NCBI GenBank assembly: GCA_964030475.1
Contig: CAXIPT010000002.1
Coordinates: 14,719,095 to 14,783,094, forward strand
Direction: 5' to 3'
Source of the DNA: Tethya wilhelma
Taxonomy: Eukaryota > Porifera > Demospongiae > Tethyida > Tethyidae
Length of the DNA stretch: 64,000 bases
In this document: positions 12,501 to 24,900 of the stretch, one piece after another
How positions within the stretch are numbered: position 1 is the first letter of the stretch
Layout of the letters: every line of letters begins with the position of its first letter
The notes under the pieces: model-generated
The model's database searches: none
Seen by the model: the letters and a program-made list of their open reading frames with translations, nothing else
Told to the model about the DNA's origin: nothing
Program-made: the position numbers and the translations under genes

Positions 12501-15500
12501 AATACAATGTCATTTTTAAAGTGTCGTCATAATTATGAACTAACACCAAAATTAATTCAAAGTGTACATTTACGTGGAGCACTGAATACATAGATAGTAT
12601 GTACAGAATTAGAATGTGCTACATTATTATTATATGGTTGAAATAATTTAATAAAACCTGAAATCAAACATCAAGTGTCTGAACCCATAAATTTAGTTTC
12701 TGCTTCTTTTAGTGTTCAAATAAGTCAATAGTTTGGAAAGTGGAGCATTGATCCATGACTACTACTAAACTACAAATCCTTCAATGATATTATACTAACA
12801 GCTGCAGTGCATTTTCATTTATCATAATTCTTCGACAACAAGCACACACAAGCTGCTGGGGTCATTCTATCATACATGCATGAGTACACAGCACTATACT
12901 CTCAAAATCTAAAAGTACGTGTCCTACCAAGTTTCCTTCAGGGCCACATGAAACCAACAGTTGATTAGAACTATCATCAACAAACATCCAATTAAGAGAG
13001 AACACTTTTCCTCGATGAGCCTCAAATTTAACGGATGTACTCACTTGACCTAGAGTATGAAGGCAACATAATAACAATTATGTACCAAATGAAGCACATT
13101 ATAGGGGACATTCCTTGTTTGGCTGAGCCAAAATGCACAATTTTGAGCATTCCACCATCATGTATCCCAAATGAATTTATACTAGTCTTCCCATCTAAGA
13201 GCTAATGATATCAGTGAGTACGTGGGAAAACCATGCAGAAACAAGGCTGGGATAGACTTACATTTCTTGCCTGAACCAACCAGCTTAAGAAGTATAATAT
13301 GACCATTAAGACCCCCTAATGCAAGCCAATCAGATTTAGAGAGGGCAGTGACACAATAGCCAGACAATTCTGGGTCATGATGAACCGGAGTACACTCAGA
13401 ACTCCCAAGATGATCCATTGAAGTAGCATAGAGATATCTGTAAACATTATTCATTTTTCAGGAATATATCTTCAATCCCGATGGTAAGTGCATTCCTTAC
13501 CCATTGCAAGTGACACAAAGCACCGTGTTACTGTTAAACAGTAGCACAGATCTTGGCAAGTCTTTCACTAGCCTGGCCGGAAGTATAGCTTCAAGACTAG
13601 ACTCAATACCTTCTTTAAGGCTTCTTAAATGAACTGTTCTGAGACTACAGTCTCCTCCACCTGTTGCCTATAACATGTAAAATAACAATATTATGTACAT
13701 TATGGAGAATTTTAGAAATAATAATTCACCACAATAGCTGAAATGATAATAATTATAATTATTGTCTGCAAACTTTCTGGTTATTCTATATACTGATAAC
13801 AATATGCTTAGCTGCTGTGCATCTCACCACAATCTCTTCTTTACTGTCAATAGCCAGGCTCCAAATACTATGACACTTATGACCCTCAATAACTGACAGA
13901 CATCGGCCATTGGAGTCCCATACTCTACAGGTGGCATCCTCACCAATACTAACAATATTACAGTTTTGAAGAATTCTGACATCCCACACTCTCGCAGTGT
14001 GACCATAGAGTACCAGCACATCACAAAGAGTTTCTGACCTGTAATGATGAGGCAACACTAAATGTGTATCTTTCAATTACATACAAGGATGGGATCAAAC
14101 AGAGATGTTTCTAAAATAGGCACTGTATGTGGCAATGAGGGCCTATAAAACACATGCCTTGCCTCTACAGTGGAAAAGATCAGATATCCTTATATGCCAT
14201 GCTAAACTGCATACAATAGATTGGGAAATTTTCGTCTGTAAAATATTTTGCCAGTTAAACTTTCACGTAGTTTAATTTTCATCGTTACGGATGATTCGGT
14301 AAATTTTTGCTGAGTTTAATTTTCGTCGGTAATGGTCGTCGACGAAAATTTTTTAGCGACGAAAATTTCCCAATCTACGGTAGCTTAATTAGGCAGGTGG
14401 CTGGAATATAATTATTATGAAAAATTAATTGCTGATAATTCAAGATTGTACATCATGCACACACTGATCACTGGAGTTACAAGTTTCATCCTTCTTCCCT
14501 ATAGCCTGTTTACCTAATGATGTACTGTATCACACATCTGATGTATTTACTAAGTAATGTAATTCGCATTTTACATATTATGTAAAATGTGTGAAGTCTT
14601 CAATTTAATGTCAGGAATATTACATACCTGAGTAATGACTTCCAGTGACTAGGCAAGTTCCATACTCGAACAGTTCTATCATCAGACACGGAAACAATGA
14701 AATCATTCCTGGGACTTAGTCTAACAGCAAATATAGCTCCCTAAAATAATAGCAAATTACCACAATTGCATAAAAATTTTGCTTAAATTTTGCTTTATTA
14801 ATTTTGGTTATACAATAAGTGTAGCAATTGGACAATTGGAAGATATTAGAACGTCAGTATTGGAATATGCACACAAGTACTGGACAGATTATTGAAAACT
14901 TGCTAATATTTAATGAACTTACATCATGACCAGGAATATTAAGTCTCACTTTAACACCACTGTCTTGACAATGCTCATCATCACTGCTACATAAAGGCAC
15001 ATACCACACCAATATCTTGTTAAATACAGTACCTGAAAGAACAACTAAGTCTCCTGAGCTGTCCAATACTACCTGAGCAGAATATCTTCAGAAGTATTAT
15101 TAAAGAATACGATAACTTTTTTTGCAGAATATTTAACAAGAATAACAGATTTAAGAGTAACAAAGGATACAGAATGCAGTTCACTTCACACTGAAATGAG
15201 GTACAAACCATACCATCACTACTGATATTACACATGGTAAGTGCATTATGGGCAGTCACCAAGGCAGCCGTTGACGTTTTAGGGTCACTGCAATGCAAGA
15301 AAGTAGCACCCAATATCCAGTCAGCCAAGAGCAGAACTCCTGAAAGATAGCACAACCTAGAGAAGTTTATGATCTATCAGCTTTTGCAACACAGATATAG
15401 CTTGATGTAGCCTCACTTAAATTCACTATTCTTGTTTGTAATTCGCATAAGTCGAAAGCTTTTCTGTCCAAACACAAGAAAATCAGCATTCATTGAAAAA

Positions 15501-18500
15501 GAAAGCTGATTTAGAGAAGTTGTATCTAAAAGAATTTAGTGAGAAGTAATAAGGCGTACAAATTTCATGAACAGAAAAACAATAAGCCTTACCAACTTGT
15601 ATTCCATGAACAACATTAAAAGGAAGTACTTCAGCTTCACAGAGAACAGAGCCTTCCATTGAAAATACCTTTAAATTTGGCCCTTCTCCTATTATTGACA
15701 AACCAAAAACAGAACAGTTTTGAATGAAGGAGTCTAACCTTTGGTGACAGAGAAAGCAAGTTATGGGACAAAGAATACATTCACATGGACAGCCTGACAC
15801 CCTGATGAGCANCCAATACTACCTGAGCAGAATATCTTCAGAAGTATTATTAAAGAATACGATAACTTTTTTTGCAGAATATTTAACAAGAATAACAGAT
15901 TTAAGAGTAACAAAGGATACAGAATGCAGTTCACTTCACACTGAAATGAGGTACAAACCATACCATCACTACTGATATTACACATGGTAAGTGCATTATG
16001 GGCAGTCACCAAGGCAGCCGTTGACGTTTTAGGGTCACTGCAATGCAAGAAAGTAGCACCCAATATCCAGTCAGCCAAGAGCAGAACTCCTGAAAGATAG
16101 CACAACCTAGAGAAGTTTATGATCTATCAGCTTTTGCAACACAGATATAGCTTGATGTAGCCTCACTTAAATTCACTATTCTTGTTTGTAATTCGCATAA
16201 GTCGAAAGCTTTTCTGTCCAAACACAAGAAAATCAGCATTCATTGAAAAAGAAAGCTGATTTAGAGAAGTTGTATCTAAAAGAATTTAGTGAGAAGTAAT
16301 AAGGCGTACAAATTTCATGAACAGAAAAACAATAAGCCTTACCAACTTGTATTCCATGAACAACATTAAAAGGAAGTACTTCAGCTTCACAGAGAACAGA
16401 GCCTTCCATTGAAAATACCTTTAAATTTGGCCCTTCTCCTATTATTGACAAACCAAAAACAGAACAGTTTTGAATGAAGGAGTCTAACCTTTGGTGACAG
16501 AGAAAGCAAGTTATGGGACAAAGAATACATTCACATGGACAGCCTGACACCCTGATGAGCATTAAATAACATGGCCACATCCCTTCACTTAGTGCACTGG
16601 TGTGTCATGTACTGTACATGGGCTCCAGCTACAGAATAGACAGGCTGGCTTATAGATACACTGTAAGAATGTTATTATGGTGACCAGAACAACAATAATT
16701 TCAAGTGAAGCAAGGCTATACCCGGAATGCATTGAGAAAAGTGGTGGTAGTAGTAGTGGTGGTGGTGGTGGTGGTGATGTTTGGGCAAACTTTGAAAAGT
16801 TGTTCTTAGAAGTCGCTCTAGCTCTAAGTTTCAACGGGATAACTTCATATACTCGTGCTGGTGTCCAGAAAACCAGCTAGAAGCAGAAATTTGATTTCAT
16901 ACAGAGAATGTAGAGAATCGTACCTTCGAAGTAAGTGATAAATCACCTGATTTTAGTTTTCAAAATTGACAACCCAAGACTGAGTTCTAACTTCTCTTTA
17001 CTTCAATTTTGCATTAAATAACTGATAGACTTGCTCTGGATGTAAAACTCTTTGACTTAGCTTTAGAAGTCAGATTTCTGCTTCTAGCAGACTATCTGGA
17101 CGTAAGCCCAATATGAGCTGAATTGCATTTACGAAATTGACTACCCTTGACTTAGTTATAAATACTTGAAAACAACAGAAGCTATGCATGTTGATCCAGA
17201 CATAGATGTATAATCCCCACTCAGTGTGCCAACATGCATGCCTTTTTCTTTTGTGTTGCTTCAAAGCAAAGACTTTGCTAAGCAAAAACTGAGGGGTAAG
17301 TTAGATACGATTTAGAACATGACTACATTAATTTCATAGCTAGAGCTTTTGTTTTGAGATTTCAGTGAGACTCTAGACTCATAGGTACGAGCTATGTATG
17401 AAAAAGCATGTACACCGTTCCTATGTGCTATGTATGTGAATGTGTTACTACATCAAAGGGTAGTCACTCCCACTCCGTGCATGGTTCCGCTTTGTGACTG
17501 GGATCAAGAGTCTTGATTCACTAAAAGTCACCTTGATCACTTAATCTACAGTAAAATAATCCTTGATCCTTTGATCGAAGTCAAACCTAGCGCTAGTCTG
17601 GTGTGCCACACTCTTCGTTAGGAAAGCGAAGGGTCTGGCACGCCAGACTAACCTAGCACTTGATCAATGAACTTTGACCCTCAGGCGGTTGCAAGTGCAA
17701 AACGTGCATAACTAACTACAGTTCGAGAAGGAACTGCTACAACATGAATTCAATACTGGTACTAGGTGTATACTGTAGTAACAGTGTCATCTGCACCAAT
17801 CCAGATGGCAAATCAACTCTCTCTCACGTTTACGAGCAGAGCTTGCTCTAACCAGCTAACAGTCCACATTCTTATTTATACAAAAAAAATTGAAATTGCA
17901 CAGCCTATCTATTAGTCTTGCATAGCCAGACCCCTTTTGCTCCGCCTATATGGCTCCACGGGAAAAGGGGTCTGGTGTATCTGATTAAAAAGTTGTGCAG
18001 AGGCCAGGAATTTCGGCCTGATCGATGAAATCACAGAACACGTAATTATCGCTCTGTGATTGATCAATAGCTTCTGTACGCGTTAAATAGAAACAACGCA
18101 CAACAGAGTTTTCAAGTGAAATTGCTAGAAGAACCGACAAAATTCAGAAGCAATAGCTAAGCTGGGGTGCCAGGCCTTGACACAGGTACGAATGAAAGCC
18201 GTGGTATCGTTCTTGAAAGTAAGAGAAGCGTATGTGTCTTTGCGAAAAATCCGTCAGTTCTTAGATAAAAAATATGTATGTTTAGTGATGACAGATCTTT
18301 CAACAGCTTATAGCAACCAAGAGCAGCTAACGCTGCCATGCTCTGCTCTGTCAAGAGTGAGAAACAGGCTTGAGAAGACTATATTTTACTTACCCCACTC
18401 AAAAAATTGAAAAATTTTTCATCTTGCTATGCAATAATTGCATTCCAGTTGCACAACTTTTTGATGTGAGATACACCAGACCCCTTTTCCCGCGGAGCCA

Positions 18501-18862
18501 AACAGGCAGATCGAGTAAAAGGGGTCAGGCTATGCGAGACTACCTATCTCATAAGAGTCACGTGATCGAATTTCGACTATTCTACAAAGCAAGCTTGATC
18601 ACTTGATTCTTGTTGAAAATCTGCTTTGATTTCTTGATTCCATCTTGATCCCAGTCGCAAACGGAAGCATACGTGGAGTGGGAGTGACTACGGTACCCTT
18701 GTACATGTATGTGATATATCTAGAAAATCCTGTTACTTGCTTGAACTGTTTGTTTATACCTTGAAGCAGGAGTTCTCCTCCACTCACACAACAGAACTGT
18801 AATGCAGTGACTGGTAGCAGGCTGTAACCAGACCCATTCCTTTCATCACACCTCAACTCCAT
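9593..18862 (-). CDS. WDR6: WDR6, WD-repeat partner of the tRNA wobble 2'-O-methyltransferase
   Basis: Exons (minus): 18862-18760, 16438-16343, 16275-16167, 16106-15921, 15085-14923, 14740-14628, 14038-13828, 13667-13501, 13437-13262, about 13195-13110, 13049-12928, 12489-12061, 12014-11940, 11670-11572, 11513-11412, 11354-11300, 11236-11009, 10870-10606, 10537-10141, about 9965-9806, 9736-9593. Landmarks shared with animal WDR6 are LLPVT near the start, GEGPNLKVF, GHTARVWDVRIL, ARFILPPSKHRW, VCGDKRGSLHVF, NCGGGHRSYGF, VAAACSDGKVR and SIDQRINVW. WDR6 (yeast Rtt10) is a beta-propeller scaffold that works with FTSJ1/Trm7 in 2'-O-methylation of tRNA position 34. The start lies in an exon 2.3 kb upstream, joined through LLLQ-GEGP. 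The last short exon was not found. The assembly contains a false second copy of exons 2-4 (15,171-15,688). Confidence 0.9.
14217..14377. mobile_element. 161-bp MITE in a WDR6 intron
   Basis: The ends are inverted: TAGATTGGGAAATTTTCGTC on the left and GACGAAAATTTCCCAATCTA on the right, 20 bp with no obvious mismatch. The interior is AT-rich with several more AATTTTCGTC-like phrases. A similar AAAATTTTCG...CGAAAATTTT motif occurs near 9,482-9,535. No clear target duplication was found. Confidence 0.7.
15063..15811. repeat. 749-bp assembly duplication, copy A
   Basis: This stretch reads the same as 15,813-16,561 at an offset of 750, with only the N at 15,812 between. It contains WDR6 exons 2-4 and the introns around them. 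Identity extends through introns and exons alike, which fits two unmerged overlapping contig ends rather than a biological tandem duplication. Confidence 0.9.
15812..15812. other. Assembly N between identical contig ends
   Basis: A single N separates the two 749-bp copies. Removing one copy would restore one continuous WDR6 frame, with exon 5 beginning at 15,085. Confidence 0.9.
15813..16561. repeat. 749-bp assembly duplication, copy B
   Basis: Second copy of 15,063-15,811. The WDR6 exons 2-4 listed in the gene entry use this copy (16,438-16,343, 16,275-16,167, 16,106-15,921). Confidence 0.9.
16741..16777 (+). repeat. (GGT)n-type microsatellite
   Basis: A run of GTGGTGGTAGTAGTAGTGGT units followed by further GGT repeats, in the first intron of WDR6. 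The open frames it creates on both strands (poly-Gly and poly-Pro) are not genes. Confidence 0.85.
17594..17650. mobile_element. 57-bp palindromic element with 9-bp target duplication
   Basis: The hairpin starts TAGTCTGGTGTGCCA and ends TGGCACGCCAGACTA. It is flanked by ACCTAGCGC (17,585-17,593) and ACCTAGCAC (17,651-17,659), an 8/9 match. A 9-bp target duplication is typical of Mutator-like transposases. The element is too short to be autonomous. Confidence 0.65.
17913..18542. mobile_element. 630-bp transposon with about 88-bp inverted termini in WDR6 intron 1
   Basis: The left end TAGTCTTGCATAGCCAGACC and the right end, read in reverse complement as TAGTCTCGCATAGCCTGACC, are inverted repeats. 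They continue through GGGAAAAGGGGTCTGGTGTAT and AAAAAGTTGTGCA. Flanks are CCTATCTAT and CCTATCTCA (7/9 match), consistent with an aged 9-bp target duplication. No transposase frame is present, so it is non-autonomous. Confidence 0.7.
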
Positions 18863-18971
18863 ATCATGTCAACGTGTTCTCCTAGATCCTCCTGCATGTA
18901 CACACCACGTGGGATTTTGTATTTTGACCACGCCCACAGGTTACCCACCCATATGTTGTGGTCAAAACAAA
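18863..18971. promoter_or_regulatory. 109-bp divergent promoter of WDR6 and tankyrase
   Basis: The two start codons face away from each other across 109 bp. The spacer contains a CACGTG E-box at 18,906-18,911 and a CCACGCCCA GC/KLF-type box at 18,928-18,936. There is no TATA box. Shared control is inferred from spacing; the motifs are short and unproven. Confidence 0.55.
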
Positions 18972-21900
18972 ATGGCTACGCCATCAAGCAAGCCAAAAGT
19001 CAAGACCAAAGAACATTCAGTAATGTTTGAAAGCTGTAAAAATGGCGACCTGGAAAAGGTTAAGACAGTAATAAATCGAGAAAATGTCAACTCAATGGAT
19101 TTGGCTGGACGCAAAAGCACTCCTCTTCACTTTGCTGCTGGTATGTCTAAAATCAAAAATGTCTAAGCCCAAACTGTCTAAATCTTAAAGTCCAAATCAA
19201 GCGATAGAAGATGTGACAGATGAAATAAACAGTACTGATCCAATAATAAAGTTAAAATAAAGCTAAAAACCAAAAATGGTTAGGTCTAGGGTTAGGGCTA
19301 TACGGTTAGACTTATGACTAATAGACATTTTGCGATTAGACATTCTGTGAATGATCCCAAAGTTTGTAGCTGTGATTTAAAGTTTAGCTTTCAAAAGACA
19401 CCTAAGGTGTCGGTTACAAAGAATTTTGTCTGGTTAGGTTAGGGTGTCAGTACATTACCATACCTAGGGATTTCAGATGCCACAAGTACAAAATTGGGTA
19501 TCTGTAGAAGCAAGGAGCCTCAACTCCCATATGCTCTGTACTTGTGGCTGCGACTGCGGTCAAGATCTTAACCATTGTAGATTTTCATTTTGACCCTTGA
19601 CCAGCGCTAAAATGTGAGCTTGACCGTTGACCGTAGCCGTGCTACATTGCTCATGCATTTACAAGCTATACATATTATGTGATTCATTTTTAGGCTTTGG
19701 CCGTAAAGAAGTAGTTGAATACCTTATCAAGAATGGTGCACAAGTTGATGCCCGAGATGATGGTTAGTTAAAATTCTACTGTGGTTCTCTTCTCCATACA
19801 TTAACTCTATCACCTACATTATAATATTATTATAGTCACTATTTACTGGATGTGTTAATTTTTTGTAGGTGGATTGATACCATTGCACAATGCATGCTCT
19901 TTTGGTCATGCCGATGTTGTGTCAATAATGATAAAAAATGGAGCTGATCCTAATGCAAGAGACAATTGGAACTTCACTCCACTTCACGAAGCTGCCATTA
20001 AAGGAAAGGTGGAGGTCTGCATCAGTAAGTATAGTTTATATCTATATAATTTTTTGTTTACAAGTGTATATCCTAGTGTAAGTAAGTTTAGTTATGCTAG
20101 GAAAATGGCTTGAAGGCTATACTCCTCACTAATGTATAAAACTTGGCTAACGCTTTTCTGTAGTGGATGCATGCACATACATTCAAGTAAGTCAGTATAA
20201 GGAATGCTTGCATTCACTGCTTCTTTGGCATAACTTGCATGCTTTACATAGACATTAATGCTTAGTTGGTTATCCACAGTATAGTTATTGAACTGGTAAT
20301 GTTACAGATCACCATCACTGACTTTTGCCATTTTCACAATTGGTAGCTAGCAAAAAAACCCCAACTTGTTGACACACTTCATGTGCTGTACTGTTACAGA
20401 GAAACAGAGTCCAAACAACACACTTTTATTACTAGACTTGCTCTCCTAGAGGCCTATCATGCTTCCTAGTTCACTACAGATATGCCACTGATTGCTAGAA
20501 GTGACATTGTGAATTCCACATAATTTATACAGACAGATGCATAACTTGCTTGAAATCCAATATCTCTATTTTTAATCTCAAGCAATTTAACATACATGTA
20601 CATGTACATATTCACTCACCACATTTAATCTGTAGTACTGTTACAAAATGGCGCTGACCCAACTATTCGTAACACTGATGGCAAGTCACCACTAGATTTA
20701 GCAGAAACTTCTGCAAGAGCTGTTCTCTCTGGGGAATACAAAAAGGCTGAGCTCTTGGAAGCTGCTAGGACTGGAAATGAAGAACTTCTTTCATCACTTC
20801 TTACTCCACTCAATGTCAACTGCCATGCAGAGGATGGTAGAAAGGTATAGAAAGAATGTCCAGTCTGTTAAATGTTGCTACCGTATCTTGTCTATAGTCT
20901 ACTCCTATGCACTTGGCTGCTGGATACAATCGTGTCAGTGTGGTCCGGCTCTTAGTGAAACAAGGCGCCGATGTGCATGCTAAAGACAAAGGTGGTTTAG
21001 TTCCATTGCATAACTCATGTTCTTATGGACACTATGAAGTTACTGAAGAACTGCTCAAGGTATTATTTATAGTGTTAAGCATATCTGAGTCTTTCTGTAC
21101 ATATCATGCTTGTGTTCTGTTTGTTGGTAGAATGGTGCCAATGTGAATGCGTTAGACCTCTGGCAGTTTACACCACTGCATGAAGCTGCTTCTAAATCAA
21201 GGTTAGATTTGTTTGCACATATGACTAGCTAACTATTTGAAAACGGTTAATGTACACTGTTGTTAAAGTCACCATCACCTAAAAAAATGAAGGGGACCCA
21301 AGGTGCTTAACCCTTGATGCCATCATGGCATGGATGGATGCTGGAAGACACTGTGAAGAATAGTATGAGAATTTACATTGATATGCTAGTTCAGAGTACC
21401 GGCACTACTAGTTTGCTAGTTACTATGACACTTAGACCCCAAAAAGTGTCTGAATGGAAAATACTATGTACAGTCTGTATATATTTTTTTGATAGTCTAA
21501 AGTATATCACCTTGGTATGCCACCTTTGAAAACTGGAGCTATCGTTCTTGAGATGTAGAGAGAACAAACAAACACACACATACATAAACAAAATAACCCT
21601 AGATTCACATGCACACCTAGGATTAATCATGAGGGAAACACTTTGTATTACATTGTACATTTGTTGTAATCCTCATCAATCACTGATCATTGTGATCTTT
21701 GTCTACAGATTAGAAGTATGTACTCTATTGTTATGTCATGGAGCTGACCCTACCATTTCCAACTGCCACTCTAAAACAGCTATTGATCTCTCACCAACTG
21801 ATGACATCAGACAAAAGCTTGAAAGTATGTATGATTGTATTAGCAGTGACCTACTAGTCTTACATATACTTTCTGTGCTAAAGATGAGTATAAAGGTCAT

Positions 21901-24900
21901 GTTCTGCTGGAGTGCGTTAAGAAGGGGGACCTCTCCAAATTAAGGAAAATGATTACCTCAAAACTATCAAGTTTCAAGCACCCCCAATCTCTTGTCTCTC
22001 CCATGGTTAGTTGTTGGTTTCTTTCTGTCCAAAGTGTAACCTTAATAATAAGTGTACCTCTCCCTGATTTATTGTACACCTAGCATTTAGCCGTGGCAAT
22101 TAATTCACCCAAGAGAAAAGCCATTGTGGATCTTCTTATCAAGAAAAGAGCGGAAGTAAATGCACAAAATAAGCAGTAAGTGATAAATAATAGGATGCTT
22201 TATTTGTTGATCTAAAAATGAGTAGAAAATGGTTTGTGCATATCCAAATATTGACTTCACTTATTTGCTGCGTCAGCTAGCTCTACTAGTTTTGTAGCTC
22301 AGGTACTTATGTAGCACACACTGTAAGTGGTCATGTCTCTGCTCTTTACAAAGTTGATGGCAGAGATACAGCAGAATGCCATGCGCCATACTGTGGTTCA
22401 CCTCAGTTTACCACGAATTTTTCCACTCTCATTTCCACCTGGCCTCAAGGTAGGCCAGCTGTACCGTTTTGTAAGTACTATTTAGCTGTGTTTCTCTATC
22501 AGTACTCTACAGTCGTTAGGCCAGTGGTCCACTCTCAATATATACTAGACAGATGCAAGCATCTATGGGGCGAGCCTGAGCGCATACAGTTTGTAAGACC
22601 ACAGCACTGAGATTGGGAAGACAGTACATCGATGCTAAGCATAGATAGTAGAAATTGGCTTGAAATTTCTGAGCGAAACCTAAAAGTAGTTTTCTAATTT
22701 GACGATCCGATTATTTCGATTTTGACAAGTCAGTGTTTTGTTTTCTTTCGCGACGATCCAGTCCTATGGCTAGATCATGCATGCATGGTGCAACTTGAGC
22801 GGAGTACGCAAGCGTGCAGTGTGCTAGCTGGATCGTAAGCGAAGTTTATGTATCGACTCCGACTCTTTCTTGGGCAAGACGAGCGTGCTGTTTCCCTCGG
22901 GCGTGTTGACGACTCAACTAAATCATTTCGTCTACACTTTGAAGTCTCTTTTCTTGGTCATCAGGCGTTTCCCTAGCTATACGTTCTCTGTACAGTTCTC
23001 TTTGCCGTGCAAGGCATTTTCTTCATTATCTATGATCAACAGACTTAGCAAATCATTGCACAATCGATTTCAATATTACAACACTGCTTTCGAATAATTT
23101 GAATATACGGAAAGTGTCCACCGTGTACAAACCAACAAACAAGCAGAAATTTTATCATTTACAAGCCTATGTGGGGCTCGCTCAGGCTCGCCCCAACAAA
23201 CATTAAAAATTCAGGAAATACTACGTAAACACATTCCACAAGCTAATTATCTCACCGCAAACTTCCAGTTTTTTCACAGGTCTGTAAAAATCTTTCAGGA
23301 CAAGTGTGAGCTTGGATTATCCAGCGTTTGAGTAGAGCAACTCTTTGTCTTTCTAAAAAATCAAGTCTGACTTCCAGCAGACGCTCCTATGTGGATCTAC
23401 ACTGCCGTTTTCAGAGGCCCTTCCAAACGGTAGCGCTGAAGTAGGTCAAGAAAAAGTGGGAACAATTTGTTTTGCCTAGTGCTGTGATAACAATTTTGGT
23501 ATCAATCTATAGCGCTAGGATAACGCTTCAAAAAAATTCAATCGCCAAAAGTTCCTTCTGTACAGAACTCCAACAATGTACTCGAAAATAAGTTGAATTC
23601 TTGGTCTTTGTTGACGGATTGCACCTCCAATGAACAGTAATTTTAGCTCTGTCTGACTAACTCTGTACATTTATTCATCAGTTTTACAAACCAGCACACA
23701 CCAAAAAGAGGCATCTAGAAGACTTTGTTCTTGCAAAATGACACAAAAGCGGCAATGCTTCAAGTGGAGCAGGTATGTGGTCGTCAGTGAACTCAGTGTA
23801 GTTGCTCTGCCCACTCCTTGAATAGTACTTTTTATACGGGCAGTACTAGTAAAATAGACAATAGTCAAGAGTGCATAGCTGGACTTATGAGTTGCAGGAA
23901 CTTTTGGCGACTGGATTTTCTTGAAGCGTTATCCTAGCGCTACAGATTAATGTCAAAATTGTTATCACAGCGTTAGGTAAAACAAATTGTTCCCACTTTT
24001 ACTTGACCTACTTCAGCGCTGCCGGTTGGAATGGCCTCTGAAAACAGCACTGTAGATCCACATAGGAGCGTCTGCTGGAAGTCAGACTTGATTTTTCTGA
24101 AAGAGAAAGAGTTGTTCTACTCAAACAAAAAAGCTGGATAATCCAAGCTCACACTTGCCCTGAAAGATTTTTACAGACCTGTGAAAAAACTGGAAGTTTG
24201 CGGTGAGATAATTAGCTTGTGGAATGCGTTTACGTAGTATATATTTCCTGAATTTTTAATGTTTGTATTGAGAGTGGACCGCTGGCCTAACGACTGTCTA
24301 TCTTTGAGATAAGCCAAAATGAACTTTTCAAGTTGTAATGTAAGAAATTAAGCTTTGCATCAGCAGCGTATCTAGTGAACATGGCTTGAATTTAGGCCAG
24401 AAGAACTACCGTATAGCCGTAAATATTGATAGTCAATGACAGTTTGCTCCGCAGAATTTAAATAACATATTGCTGAATTTTAAATTAGACAATCTGTGTG
24501 TGCACATAGTACATGCATACATGGCGGCCAAAAATATTAGAGACTCAAATTTGGTGATTTGAACTCTGATCATCAAACCAGGAGGGATGCAAGGGCAACT
24601 GCAGCCCCATTTTGAAGGAAGCAGAAGAACCAAGACTCAGTTCATATCATGAAAGATGTTCCAGAATGCATTAGCCTTATCCCCAGACCCCCCTAGATTT
24701 TCTACTTTGTTATGTGACACTTTCAGCAGTCAATGTGCACCCCCTTTCAAAAACCCTGGCTATGTGCCTGCAAACCATCAATATTTTCGGCTATATGGTA
24801 TATAGCTGAGTCTTGTGTTTTGTCACCATGAAAGCTATTAAATCATCACTGTAAACCATGGTTTCTTGCCAAAAACTGGCTGTCACAAAAAGTGTGCCAC

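Noticed and set aside
15761..16105. Open frame resembling a second WDR6 exon set
   Set aside because: It is the product of the assembly duplication around the N at 15,812, not a paralogue.
16590..16620. Start codon for WDR6 just upstream of 16,561
   Set aside because: The N-terminal sequence it would give has no WDR6 similarity, and the upstream exon at 18,862 fits in phase.
16677..16880. Poly-Gly/poly-Pro open frames on both strands
   Set aside because: Produced by the (GGT)n microsatellite in the WDR6 intron.
19270..19320. TTAGGG-like telomeric motif in tankyrase intron 1
   Set aside because: Only about two imperfect units; tempting beside tankyrase but not distinguishable from chance.
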